This document shows positions 43,780-52,752 of a stretch of DNA of 64,000 nucleotides, one piece after another. The notes beneath the pieces are model-generated. The model had not been told where the DNA came from and searched no databases. It worked only from the letters and a program-made list of their open reading frames with translations. The DNA comes from Sulfitobacter sp. (lineage in GTDB: Bacteria > Pseudomonadota > Alphaproteobacteria > Rhodobacterales > Rhodobacteraceae). The stretch spans positions 62,001 through 126,000 of the forward strand of contig JAFMGZ010000003.1 in NCBI GenBank assembly GCA_017854855.1, written 5' to 3'. Every line of letters begins with the position of its first letter. Within the stretch, counting starts at the first letter, position 1. The translations under genes and the position numbers were made by a program.

Positions 43780-45042
43780 TCAGCCGGTGCCCACCTTGGG
43801 CAATGGCACCATCTCGTCAAAGTCGGGCAGATCGGACATATCGGGCAGATCAGGCAATTCAAAAGGTCCGTCGGCCAGCGTATCTGTGGCGGTCTCGTCC
43901 AGGTCAGGCAAATCGGGCAAATCGGGCAGATCAGGTATATCGGGCAAATCAGGCAAATCAGGCAAATCGGACAGCCCCGCCGCTGGCAAATCATCAGCAA
44001 GATCGAGCGGCAGATCCATTTCAGTCAGCCCATTCATCGCGTGTTCAAGGTCCAAGCCAGCCCCGGCTGCATGTCCGCCCTGGCCCCGCTTGGCTGGGTT
44101 GTCCGCTGCGGTCTTGCCTTGCTGAAGCACCTGCACCACCCGCTTTCCGTCCACCTGCCCCAGTTGGCCGCGCGTCACCGTCTTGGCCGCGATCGTCTGG
44201 ATGCGCACATTGTCGAAACGCGGCGTGCCCAGATCAATCTGGCTGCCGATCTTCAGGCTTCCCAATTGGCGCAGCGACATGCGAACCGTCTCAAGGCTGA
44301 CGCGCAGGGTGGCGGGCAGGTTGACGGCGGTCTGCGACAGGGTTGATGCCGGTGCCGCCGGGGTCGGCAGGCCGTCCGCGCCCGGCGAGGATTGCACCAG
44401 CTGTGCGCGCAGGCTGCCCGCCTCGGGACGAGGCATGCACAGCAGCATCGTGCCCTGACGCACCCCGCCCGCGATATCGAGGTTCAGATGGATCAGCTCA
44501 TAGTCGGGGGCATCCAGCGCCATGGTCAATATCCGCGCATCCTCAACCCAGGCCCCAAAGGCAAAACCCGCGATCAGCTGCTGGTCTTTTGGTTTTTCCG
44601 GCAAGAGGGCGGCACGTTGCAGCAGCGCATCGACAAAGGGCGCACAGATCGCGGCATCCGTGGGGGTCAGCGGGCGGTCCTGCGGATCGGCTGCTGCCAG
44701 CACCTTGCCCATGGTTTGCTGCTGGATCAAACCGCCCACCAATGCAGCGTCCAGGATGGCCGCCGCACGGCCGCGCCCTGGACCTTCCAGCAGCATCAAC
44801 AACCCCGGTGTCGCAAGCGCATCAGGCAGATCATCGCCGCTGCGGGCCTCAACCCTGACGCCTATTGCGGCCATGGACAGGTCAAACAGGTCATCCGCGA
44901 CTTTTGCCAATGTAACGCGCAGTGCCTTGGCCAGCGACATGGCGCGCGATTGATGTTCAGCCAGTCCTGCCTGTACTTTTCGGTGAATCACCGTCCCACC
45001 GGGCACAGCATCGTGCTGGGCAGAATTATCCGGCGCTGACAT
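43780..45042 (-). CDS. FliM/FliN family protein with Leu-Pro-Asp repeat tail
   Basis: A 420-residue protein. The N-terminal part (HRKVQAGLAEHQSRAMSLAK onward) resembles the FliM middle region, and a SpoA/FliN C-terminal domain lies at about residues 240-310 (LPATLRVSLETVRMSLRQLG, IGSQIDLGTPRFDNVRIQT). After an Ala/Gly-rich linker, the last 70 residues are dominated by LPD repeats, nearly all acidic. It may act in the flagellar switch, but no flagellar gene is nearby, so the role is uncertain. ATG 45042 has AAAGGA 4 bases upstream and is preferred to the extension to 45078. Confidence 0.8.
   Translation of the reverse strand: MSAPDNSAQHDAVPGGTVIHRKVQAGLAEHQSRAMSLAKALRVTLAKVADDLFDLSMAAIGVRVEARSGDDLPDALATPGLLMLLEGPGRGRAAAILDAALVGGLIQQQTMGKVLAAADPQDRPLTPTDAAICAPFVDALLQRAALLPEKPKDQQLIAGFAFGAWVEDARILTMALDAPDYELIHLNLDIAGGVRQGTMLLCMPRPEAGSLRAQLVQSSPGADGLPTPAAPASTLSQTAVNLPATLRVSLETVRMSLRQLGSLKIGSQIDLGTPRFDNVRIQTIAAKTVTRGQLGQVDGKRVVQVLQQGKTAADNPAKRGQGGHAAGAGLDLEHAMNGLTEMDLPLDLADDLPAAGLSDLPDLPDLPDIPDLPDLPDLPDLDETATDTLADGPFELPDLPDMSDLPDFDEMVPLPKVGTG
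43904..43975 (-). repeat. 9-bp tandem repeat coding for Leu-Pro-Asp triplets
   Basis: Eight consecutive 9-base units of the type TCAGGCAAA/TCGGGCAGA inside the FliM-like gene, encoding repeated Asp-Leu-Pro (with one Ile). Related degenerate units flank the block. Length change would be in frame by three residues per unit, so the tail is likely to vary in length. Confidence 0.92.
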
Positions 45043-45148
45043 AAGTTCCTTTGACCCCTCAGATGCTTCCGCTTGCACGGCCCTAAGCGATGGTCTTACC
45101 CCACAGAGGGTTACCAGATCCTTTATCGAGGTCCTTTATCCCGATCCT

Positions 45149-47875
45149 TCAAGATGCCGGGCTCAGCGCCACCTCCGCGTCATGGCGCGCCAGTACGGAG
45201 CCGGGCAAAAACACCTCAAAGGCGGTCCCCGCCCTGTTGGGCAAATAGGTAATCCGCCCACCAAGCCGCAGCATGATCTCTTGGCAAATCGCCAGTCCCA
45301 GCCCCGCGCCATCCCCCTGCGCCCCACTGACACGGTAGAATTTCTCAAAGATGACGGCCTGTTCGTCCACCGCGATCCCCTGACCGTTGTCCACGAATTC
45401 GATCGCCAGACCGTCGCGCTGCATGCGCGCCGCGATGGTCAATTCGGGGGCCTCCGACAGGCAGTATTTCTGCGCATTGGTGATCAGGTTGATGAAAACC
45501 TGCACCAACCGGTCCAGATCCGTATTCAGCAGCACATCCTGCGCCATCGGGGCGATCTGAACCTTTAGTGATCCGGCCATGCCCGCCGTCGCCGTGGTGA
45601 CCGCGCGTTGCAATACATCTTGCAGGTTGCCCTGCCCGAAATGCAGCGACACCTGACCGTTCTCAAGAACGGACAGGTCCAGCAGATCGTCCAGCAGCCG
45701 CGTCAGGCGGATCGTCTCCGAGTGGATGATAGAGGCATAGCGCGTCTTGTCAGCAGCGCTCAGCCGTGCGGCATCGCGCAGAATTTCCGAAAATGACCGG
45801 ATGGAGGTCATTGGCGTGCGCAGCTCGTGGCTGATCTGGCTCAGGAACGCGTCCTTTTGCAGCGACAGCTGGGTCAGTTTTTCATTGGCCAGACGCAGCT
45901 GTGCTGCCGTCTCGGACAATTCGCGCGACTTTTGTTCAAGCTGGCTGGAATGTTCCAGCATCTGCGCGGATTCGTCGGCCACGGCCAGCAGGTCCTGCAC
46001 CGAAACGGACGTGCCGCCGACAATCTGGGAGACCATCGCATGGGCCGTCGCCGCACCGACAGAGGCCGCCAGTTCGCGCTCCAGCGCCTGGACGAATGCG
46101 GGGCTTGGTTCTGGCAATTGACCGGGGATGTTCTGCGCGCGGGCCTGCGCTTCGAAAAACGCCTGCGCCTCACGGGCACCCAGGATGCGCTGTGCCATGA
46201 TCATCAGATCCTCGCTGCCCGCCACAGAAGCGGTCCAGCCCCGCGATGCGCTGGGTTGATCCAACACGTTGACGAATTGCGCGCCCTGCAGCCGCTCAAT
46301 CGGATCTGGAAAGGTCAGCAGGGACACCACAAGAAACGCCAGCGCATTGAGCGACAGGCTCCAGAACACGGCATGGACCGTGGGGTCCAGCCCCTCGATG
46401 CCAAAGAGCGCCTGGGGTCTGAGCCAGCCCAGGCCCATCAGACCTTGTTCAAAGATGTCCCTTGATAGCGCGGCATCCACACCAAAACTGGGCAGGAGCA
46501 TGGTAAAAAACCAAATTGCAAATCCCGTTCCCAGCCCCCAAAGCGCACCCAGCCGTGTCGCACCGCGCCAGAAAATGCCCCCCATGAGCGCGGGCAGAAA
46601 CTGGGCCACGCCGCCAAAGCTGATCGTGCCGATGGCCGCCAGCGTCCCGCCCCCGCCCGAGGCGCGATAATATAGAAATCCAAAGGTCATGATGATCAGG
46701 ATCGACAGACGCCTTGCGCGGATGACGACATTGCGCACATCACCCGATTGCGTGGCCCCGCCCTGCCACAGGGCCAGCCAGACAGGCATGACAATATGGT
46801 TACTGACCATCGTGCTCAGCGCCAGCGTGGCCACGATGACCATGGAGGTCGCCGAGGAAAAGCCCCCCAGAAAGGACAGCATCGCCAGACCGTTCTGATT
46901 CTGGCTCAGCGGCAGGCTGACCACAAAAAGGTCCGGGTTGGACCCTGCGGGCAGCAGATCCAGGCCCACCACCGCGATGGGCACCACAAACAGGCTGATC
47001 AGCATCAGATAGGCCGGAAACGCCCAGGACGCGATTTGCAGATAGCGTTCATCGTCGTTTTCCACGACCATGACCTGAAACATGCGCGGCAGGCACAGGA
47101 ATGCCGCAGCCGACAGCATCGTCAGCGCGGCCCAGCGGCTGCCCTGCACTTCCCAGGCCCCAATGGCAGAGGCGTCAATGCGGGCCAGCGTGTCACCGAC
47201 CCCACCGGCCAGCCCCCAGACCACAAAGACCCCAACCGCCAGAAGCGCCACCAATTTCACCACCGCCTCTACGGCGACAGCAATCACGATGCCGTGGTGA
47301 CGTTCATTGACGTTCAGTTTGCGGGTGCCAAAGAGCACCGTAAACAGGGCCAGCCCCGCCGCGACCCAAAACGCCGCCTGGGTCATGTTAAAGCCCGCGC
47401 CATTCGGTGTGCCTCCCGCCTCTGGCACCGCAAAGATGGAAATGGACAGCACAACAGATTGCAGTTGCAGCGCGATATAGGGGGTGACGCCGATGACCGC
47501 CATCAGCGTGACCACGATCGCCAGCACGTTCGACTTGCCGTAACGCGATGAAATCAGGTCCGCGATTGAGGTGACCCGCTGGCTGCGCCCGATGCTGACC
47601 AGACGGCGCAGCACCCACCACCAGCCAATCATCACCAGCGAGGGGCCAAGATAGATCGTCAGATATTCCAACCCCGACCGCGCCGCATATCCAACCGCCC
47701 CGTAAAAGGTCCAGCCGGTGCAATAGATCGACAGCGACAACGTATAGACCAACGGAGAACGCAGCAACGCCGCTCCTTGGCCCCGAAGCGCGGCCCGGTC
47801 GGCCAGAAAGGCCACCACGAAAAGGAAGATCACATAGGCCAGACAGACTATGACCAATTGGTGCAGTGCCAGCAT
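45149..47875 (-). CDS. Sodium:solute symporter-histidine kinase fusion (CbrA-like)
   Basis: A 908-residue sensor. Residues 1-560 are a 12-13 helix SLC5-type symporter domain (LVYTLSLSIYCTGWTFYGAV, VTPYIALQLQSVVLSISIF, LGGFSSATSMVIVATLALS). A short helical linker and coiled coil (LEQKSRELSETAAQL) follow, then a HisKA domain with the phospho-histidine in FLSQISHELRTPMTSIRSF and an ATPase with VFINLITNAQKY, FVDNGQGIAVDE and GAGLGLAICQEIMLR. Pseudomonas CbrA has this architecture and couples transport to signalling. Its start overlaps the stop of the 101-residue membrane gene (TGATG). Confidence 0.93.
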   Translation of the reverse strand: MLALHQLVIVCLAYVIFLFVVAFLADRAALRGQGAALLRSPLVYTLSLSIYCTGWTFYGAVGYAARSGLEYLTIYLGPSLVMIGWWWVLRRLVSIGRSQRVTSIADLISSRYGKSNVLAIVVTLMAVIGVTPYIALQLQSVVLSISIFAVPEAGGTPNGAGFNMTQAAFWVAAGLALFTVLFGTRKLNVNERHHGIVIAVAVEAVVKLVALLAVGVFVVWGLAGGVGDTLARIDASAIGAWEVQGSRWAALTMLSAAAFLCLPRMFQVMVVENDDERYLQIASWAFPAYLMLISLFVVPIAVVGLDLLPAGSNPDLFVVSLPLSQNQNGLAMLSFLGGFSSATSMVIVATLALSTMVSNHIVMPVWLALWQGGATQSGDVRNVVIRARRLSILIIMTFGFLYYRASGGGGTLAAIGTISFGGVAQFLPALMGGIFWRGATRLGALWGLGTGFAIWFFTMLLPSFGVDAALSRDIFEQGLMGLGWLRPQALFGIEGLDPTVHAVFWSLSLNALAFLVVSLLTFPDPIERLQGAQFVNVLDQPSASRGWTASVAGSEDLMIMAQRILGAREAQAFFEAQARAQNIPGQLPEPSPAFVQALERELAASVGAATAHAMVSQIVGGTSVSVQDLLAVADESAQMLEHSSQLEQKSRELSETAAQLRLANEKLTQLSLQKDAFLSQISHELRTPMTSIRSFSEILRDAARLSAADKTRYASIIHSETIRLTRLLDDLLDLSVLENGQVSLHFGQGNLQDVLQRAVTTATAGMAGSLKVQIAPMAQDVLLNTDLDRLVQVFINLITNAQKYCLSEAPELTIAARMQRDGLAIEFVDNGQGIAVDEQAVIFEKFYRVSGAQGDGAGLGLAICQEIMLRLGGRITYLPNRAGTAFEVFLPGSVLARHDAEVALSPAS

Positions 47876-48180
47876 CAGCCCTGCTCGTCCGGACGGGACG
47901 ACAAAGAACTGGCCGTGCCAGACGCCCCCATCTTGCCCGCTGTGCGCCGCCACAAAAGCCAGCCCATGAAGACCAGGAACACCCAGACCCCAAACAGATA
48001 GAGCAAGGCCATGCTCATCGGCATCGGGTCTGCGCTGGTTTGGTCCGCGGGATCAGGCAGCGGCCAGATCAGCGGCACCATCCACAATGCAAACCCCAAG
48101 AGGGGTAACAGTTTGACCGCGTCCATCATCCGGCGCAGCCGGTAGGTTCGTCGTTCCAGAAAAACCGGACCCTTGGCCAA
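47875..48180 (-). CDS. Small two-helix membrane protein of the sensor module
   Basis: A 101-residue protein with helices at about 22-41 (AVKLLPLLGFALWMVPLIWP) and 55-76 (MSMALLYLFGVWVFLVFMGW). It starts with TTG at 48180, supported by AAAGGA seven bases upstream, and its stop overlaps the start of the symporter-kinase. By analogy with small subunits next to SLC5 transporters it may assist the symporter domain; that is inference. It starts 15 bases after the response regulator stop. Confidence 0.75.
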   Translation of the reverse strand: MAKGPVFLERRTYRLRRMMDAVKLLPLLGFALWMVPLIWPLPDPADQTSADPMPMSMALLYLFGVWVFLVFMGWLLWRRTAGKMGASGTASSLSSRPDEQG

Positions 48181-48195
48181 GGTGCGTTCCTTTCG

Positions 48196-48561
48196 TCAGC
48201 AAGTGAGGTCGCGCACGGCTTCCAGCATTTCGGAATTTGAGAACGGCTTGGTCATGAAACGGCTGACACCGGCCTTTTCGGCCATTTCGCGGTCGCGGCT
48301 TTGGCCCCGCGCAGTCAGCATCAGGATGGGCAGGTTTTGCAGATCGGGGTCGGCCCGCAGGTCGTGCAGGATTTCAAAGCCGCTCTTGCCGGGCAACATG
48401 ACATCAAGCATCACCAGATCGGGGCGCGCATTGCGGATGACATCCACCGCATTGGCCCCATTGGCCAGCGTTTCGACCCGCCAGCCCTCATTTGACAGCA
48501 AGAATCTGATGGCTTCGGCGATGTTCACTTCGTCCTCCACCAGCACAACATGTTTGCTCAT
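48196..48561 (-). CDS. Single-domain response regulator (CheY-like)
   Basis: A 121-residue receiver domain without output domain. The phospho-acceptor is Asp53 in DLVMLDVMLPGKSG; the acidic pair is in VLVEDEVN, the Thr in ILMLTARG and the Lys in FMTKPF. First gene of the module with the small membrane protein and the symporter-kinase, its likely cognate partner. ATG 48561 (MSKHVVLVEDE) gives the receiver start; the longer open frame upstream is not receiver-like. The 188 bases upstream to the next gene hold a GC palindrome (CCGGGCCCGG) and no gene. Confidence 0.92.
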   Translation of the reverse strand: MSKHVVLVEDEVNIAEAIRFLLSNEGWRVETLANGANAVDVIRNARPDLVMLDVMLPGKSGFEILHDLRADPDLQNLPILMLTARGQSRDREMAEKAGVSRFMTKPFSNSEMLEAVRDLTC

Positions 48562-48749
48562 GCGTGTCTTGTCCTCCCCCTCTTGGACATGCGCGTTTTT
48601 CGTCTGTTGCGAAATGCAGCGCACCGTTGACAAGATGCACATTAAGCCAGCAGCTGTCAAAAGCTGTTGTTGGGTGGAAAGCTTTCATTTGCAAGCGGCT
48701 TTTGTCAGCTGCAGCCTATACCGCCGCTGTGCGGGTCCGGGCCCGGGCC

Positions 48750-50045
48750 CTAGACGCCCGCATTCATGATCGAGGGTTCGCGCCTGGCTCCGCAACTTTG
48801 TTGCGGGCATACGCGGCAGGTGGTGCCCACCGACCTGCCCGCCCCTGACCCCGCCCGTGATGGCACAAGCAGCATCACGACCTGCGTCAGGGCCGGCGCG
48901 TTGTAATGATCTGGCAGGCTCACTTCGCTGGCGGCAAAACTGTCAAATTCCGCACCCGCGCGGTCCAGTTGATTGATCCGCTCCGAGATGACCATCCCGG
49001 TTTGGCCCATGACCGCGAAAATGGGCCACAAGGGACAGCATGATCCATGGCGCGGCACGGTAAAACCCTCAACGGATTTGCGAAAAATGACCGTGCCGGA
49101 GCGGTCGCAGACCACCAGCCCCGCGCCCAATTCCGGCAAGGCGGCCATGCGGCGCAGAACGCAAGGCACAGGTGCGCGCAGGATGCGCGCCAGGGCCAGC
49201 GGGTTCAGCCCGTGTGACTGAATGGCCGCGCGCAGGTCAGGCAGGCTGACGGCGCTGGCATCTTCGGCAACCTGCCGCAGCACGATGGCCGCGATGTATT
49301 TCGCCGCCTGCGACATCAATTCAGGCGCTTGTGCGACCAGCTGTTCAATCCGGTCGGGTGCCTGCGCTTCCTGCTCAAGGCTTTCAAAGCGAAAGTCATG
49401 GGCAGAAAGAAACATTTCAACCTCTTCTTGCGGGGAACTGGCCGCGTCGGCCGCATCGGCATCGGCGTCCAGATAGCTGACAAGGGCCTGCGCGCTGTCG
49501 GACAGGCGGCGGCTGTCTTCGTTGATATTGGCGTGAAACCGGTCGCGCCATTCGGGCTGAAGCGTCTTTGTCTCGGCCAGAATGGCCGCGGTTGACCGGA
49601 TCGCCGCGGCCGTAGACAGCAACTCGTGCATGGAGGCGGCAAGATGGGGGTCATGGGCCAGACGGTCGGTCAGGGCCTCGACGGTTTGCTCAAGCGCGCT
49701 GACCCTTTTTCGGGTGCCCGCCAGCACATCCGCCCAGCCGGGAAAACGGCCTGCAAATTCATCCGCACGCAGCGCTTCGGGGCCGGTCAGCCCTGCCTCG
49801 TCTGCCGCCTCGCGCAGGGTGGCGATCAACGCGGCTTCGGCCCCTTCGGTCAGGGTTTGCGGCTCTACCCCCAGGGCTGCAGAGATGTTGAGCAGCAGTT
49901 TGCCGCCGATTCTGCGGCGGTTGTGTTCGATCAAATTGAGGTAACTTGCCGATATTCCGATGTCGCGGGCCAGATCGGCCTGCTTGAGTCCCGCCATCAC
50001 CCGACGTTCACGGATGCGGCTGCCGGTCAGTGTCTCGCGTGCCAT
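48750..50045 (-). CDS. XRE-family regulator, short-chain fatty acyl regulator (ScfR/RamB) type
   Basis: A 431-residue transcription factor. The HTH is at residues 8-60 (GSRIRERRVMAGLKQADLA, DIGISASYLNLIEHNRRRIG). A long helical middle follows, and the C-terminal half carries the DUF2083-type region with FTVPRHGSCCPLWPIF and the terminal cysteine cluster TCRVCPQQSCGARREP. Family members (RamB, MccR, PrpQ-like) respond to short acyl-CoAs and regulate acetate/propionate genes. It is divergent from the ABC transporter operon, so control of that operon is likely. ATG 50045 is preferred. Confidence 0.88.
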   Translation of the reverse strand: MARETLTGSRIRERRVMAGLKQADLARDIGISASYLNLIEHNRRRIGGKLLLNISAALGVEPQTLTEGAEAALIATLREAADEAGLTGPEALRADEFAGRFPGWADVLAGTRKRVSALEQTVEALTDRLAHDPHLAASMHELLSTAAAIRSTAAILAETKTLQPEWRDRFHANINEDSRRLSDSAQALVSYLDADADAADAASSPQEEVEMFLSAHDFRFESLEQEAQAPDRIEQLVAQAPELMSQAAKYIAAIVLRQVAEDASAVSLPDLRAAIQSHGLNPLALARILRAPVPCVLRRMAALPELGAGLVVCDRSGTVIFRKSVEGFTVPRHGSCCPLWPIFAVMGQTGMVISERINQLDRAGAEFDSFAASEVSLPDHYNAPALTQVVMLLVPSRAGSGAGRSVGTTCRVCPQQSCGARREPSIMNAGV

Positions 50046-50270
50046 TGTATGCAGTCCCCGCAATATCGCGCAATTTCAACGTGTTTCTGCGCTGCAACAT
50101 CATATTATTTACATCATTCCCGAAAGGGTTGCGAAGATATTTACAAAATTAATGATAAGATCAAGGCACTTATTGAATGGTTTTCTATTATTAAACGATA
50201 GTGCCTTTGCACAATTGTGTCGTATGACCGCGAAACAGCGGCATTCGCTTTTATCTAACGGGAGGAATTC
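50046..50270. promoter_or_regulatory. Divergent control region of the regulator and transporter genes
   Basis: 225 bases, clearly more AT-rich than the surroundings between about 50095 and 50215. It contains a perfect 10-bp palindrome CACAATTGTG at 50210-50219 preceded by TTTG, and a TTGCGAA...TTTACAAA pair at about 50128-50150. TTTGC-type half-sites are reported for RamB-like regulators, so these are candidate sites. No promoter box is assigned. Confidence 0.45.
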
Positions 50271-51635
50271 ATGTCATTTTCGAAACTGACACGTCGTGGG
50301 CTGATCAAAACGGGCGCAGCAGCAAGCGCCGGTCTGGCATTGCCTACATATCTGCGTGCTGACGGCCACACTGGCTTTACCAATGCGCCCACGGGCGACA
50401 CCGTAACTCTGGGCTTCAACGTTCCACAGTCCGGCCCCTATGCCGACGAAGGTGCAGACGAACTGCGCGCCTTTGAATTGGCGGTAGAGCACCTGAATGG
50501 TGGTGGCGACGGCGGCATGCTGCAGACCTTCAGCTCCAAGGCGCTGGACGGCACGGGCATCCTGGGCAAAAAAGTCAACTTTGTCACAGGCGACACCCAG
50601 ACGAAATCAGACGCGGCACGCGCATCTGCCAAGTCGATGATCGAAAAAGACGGCGCTGTCATGATCTCTGGTGGTTCGTCCTCCGGTGTGGCCGTGGCTG
50701 TACAGGCGCTGTGCCAAGAAGCCGGCATCATCTTTATGGCGGGTCTGACCCATGCCAACGACACCACGGGTAAAGACAAGCGGGCCAATGGTTTCCGCCA
50801 CTTCTTTAACTCGTACATGTCCGGCGCGGCGCTGGCACCTGTTCTGGCGAATGCCTACGGCAAGGACCGCAAGGCCTATCACCTGACAGCTGACTACAAC
50901 TGGGGTTACACCACAGAAGAAGCGGTACGCTCTTCCACGGAAGCCATGGGTTGGGAAACTGTAAACGCGGTCAAGACACCACTGACACAGACCGACTTCT
51001 CTGCCTATATCGCGCCCGTTCTGCAGTCCGGTGCCGATGTTCTGGTTCTCAACCACTACGGCGGAAACATGGTCAACTCCCTGACCAACGCGGTCCAGTT
51101 CGGCCTGCGCGACAAAGAAGTGAACGGCAAGAAGTTCGAGATCGTTGTTCCGCTCTACTCAGAGCTGATGGCCCGCGGCGCGGGTGCCAACATCAAGGGC
51201 ATCCTTGGTTCGCAGAACTGGGACTGGAAACTCGAGGACCAGCTGGGTTCGCGCTACTCCGGCACAAACGCCTTCGTTCAGTCCTTCGGCACGAAGTTCG
51301 GCTTCCCACCGTCACAGGCGGCGCACACATGCTACGTCCAGACACTGCTCTATGCAGATGCCGTCACACGCGCCGGCAGCTTCAACCCATGCGCAGTTGT
51401 CGAAGCGCTTGCGGGCTTTGAGTTCGACGGTCTGGGCAACGGTCCGACATTGTACCGTGCCGACGATCACCAGTGCTTCAAGGACGTTGTGGTTGTGAAG
51501 GGTAAAGAGAACCCTGAGAACTCCTTCGACCTGGTGGAAATCGTTGAAGTGACACCTGCAGAGCAGGTGACATATGCACCCGATCACCCACAGTTCGCCG
51601 GTGGTTCGCTGGGTACATGTAACCCAGGCGCATAA
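50271..51635 (+). CDS. ABC transporter substrate-binding protein, branched-chain amino acid type
   Basis: A 454-residue periplasmic binding protein with a twin-arginine signal (TRRGLIKTGAAASAGLALP). The type I fold starts at TVTLGFNVPQSGPYADEGAD and has GAVMISGGSSSGVAVAVQAL and FRHFFNSYMSGAALA. Family members bind leucine, urea, amides or carboxylates. The ligand here is not evident from sequence; the neighbouring ScfR-type regulator and acyl-CoA ligase point to a carboxylic acid. ATG 50271 has GGGAGGA upstream. The first gene of a five-gene transporter operon. Confidence 0.9.
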   Translation: MSFSKLTRRGLIKTGAAASAGLALPTYLRADGHTGFTNAPTGDTVTLGFNVPQSGPYADEGADELRAFELAVEHLNGGGDGGMLQTFSSKALDGTGILGKKVNFVTGDTQTKSDAARASAKSMIEKDGAVMISGGSSSGVAVAVQALCQEAGIIFMAGLTHANDTTGKDKRANGFRHFFNSYMSGAALAPVLANAYGKDRKAYHLTADYNWGYTTEEAVRSSTEAMGWETVNAVKTPLTQTDFSAYIAPVLQSGADVLVLNHYGGNMVNSLTNAVQFGLRDKEVNGKKFEIVVPLYSELMARGAGANIKGILGSQNWDWKLEDQLGSRYSGTNAFVQSFGTKFGFPPSQAAHTCYVQTLLYADAVTRAGSFNPCAVVEALAGFEFDGLGNGPTLYRADDHQCFKDVVVVKGKENPENSFDLVEIVEVTPAEQVTYAPDHPQFAGGSLGTCNPGA

Positions 51636-51650
51636 TCGTCTTAACACTAT

Positions 51651-51675
51651 TCAGGGCGGGATTTTCCCGCCCTGA
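51651..51675 (+). other. Stem-loop between the binding protein and permease genes
   Basis: TCAGGGCGGG / CCCGCCCTGA, 10-bp perfect stem with a five-base loop, 15 bases after the stop codon and without a following T run. Such hairpins often let the binding-protein mRNA accumulate above the permease mRNA. Confidence 0.6.
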
Positions 51676-51716
51676 CTCTGGGCCCGACAGGGCTCGTCGC
51701 GGTTGGAGGGGACCCC

Positions 51717-52748
51717 ATGGACGCAATTATCCTGCAAATTCTCAACGGTTTGGACAAAGGCTCTGCCTATGCCCTGATCGCCTTGGGTCTGACATTGATT
51801 TTCGGCACGCTGGGTGTGGTAAACTTTGCCCACGGCGCGCTTTTCATGATCGGCGCTTTCTGCGCGGTCACGTTCAGCAAATTGCTGACACTGAGCCATA
51901 TCGTCATTGACGATACGCAAAAGGACTTCCTCGGCAATCCGCTGAAGGTCGAAGTTCCATACATCTATGACTTTTTCGGGCAAACCACCGGGGACGCGAT
52001 CATCGACTGGGCCGTGCCCCTGTCGATCATCTTTTGTATCCCTATCATGATCGCCATCGGCTTTATCATGGAGCGTGGGCTGATCAAGCATTTCTACAAA
52101 CGCCCTCATGCGGACCAGATCCTTGTGACTTTCGGCCTGGCGATCGTGTTGCAGGAAGTGATCAAATATTTCTACGGCGCGAACCCGATCCCGACACCCG
52201 CACCCGAGGTGTTTGCCGGGTCTTTCGATTTTGGCGCGATGATGGGTTTTGCTGAAAACACGATCATCTATCCCTACTGGCGTCTGGTCTATTTCGCCTT
52301 TGCTGCGGTGATCATCGGTGCCGTCTTTGCCTTCTTGCAATTCACCACCTTCGGCATGGTTGTCCGCGCCGGTATGGCGGACCGCGAAACCGTGGGCCTG
52401 CTGGGCATCAACATCGACAAACGCTTTACCATCATGTTTGGCATTGCGGCTGCGGTGGCCGGACTGGCGGGTGTGATGTATGCCCCGATCAATTCGCCCA
52501 ATTACCACATGGGCATGGACTTTCTGGTGCTCAGCTTTGTTGTGGTGGTTGTAGGTGGCATGGGCTCCCTGCCCGGTGCCGTGCTTGCGGGTTTCCTGCT
52601 GGGCATTTTGGAAAGCTTTGCTTCCATGTCCGCCGTGCTGGAGTTCCTGCCAGGTATCAACCAGATCATCATCTACCTTGTTGCGATCATCATCCTGCTC
52701 ACGCGTCCGCGTGGTCTGATGGGGCGCAAAGGCGTGATGGAGGAATAA
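51717..52748 (+). CDS. Branched-chain amino acid type ABC transporter permease (LivH-like)
   Basis: A 343-residue permease of about eight helices. It has [20 protein letters not shown] and [14 protein letters not shown] at the N terminus, [19 protein letters not shown], and the EAA-like cytoplasmic region [20 protein letters not shown]. The [10 protein letters not shown] motif is characteristic of LivH. It starts at ATG 51717 after GGAGGGGA, and livM follows after 4 bases. A roughly 30-residue insertion near residues 60-90 ([20 protein letters not shown]) is longer than in classic LivH. Confidence 0.92.
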   Translation: MDAIILQILNGLDKGSAYALIALGLTLIFGTLGVVNFAHGALFMIGAFCAVTFSKLLTLSHIVIDDTQKDFLGNPLKVEVPYIYDFFGQTTGDAIIDWAVPLSIIFCIPIMIAIGFIMERGLIKHFYKRPHADQILVTFGLAIVLQEVIKYFYGANPIPTPAPEVFAGSFDFGAMMGFAENTIIYPYWRLVYFAFAAVIIGAVFAFLQFTTFGMVVRAGMADRETVGLLGINIDKRFTIMFGIAAAVAGLAGVMYAPINSPNYHMGMDFLVLSFVVVVVGGMGSLPGAVLAGFLLGILESFASMSAVLEFLPGINQIIIYLVAIIILLTRPRGLMGRKGVMEE

Positions 52749-52752
52749 GAAT

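Noticed and set aside
43904-43975. CRISPR-like array
   Set aside because: The 9-bp units are contiguous without spacers and lie in frame inside a coding sequence.
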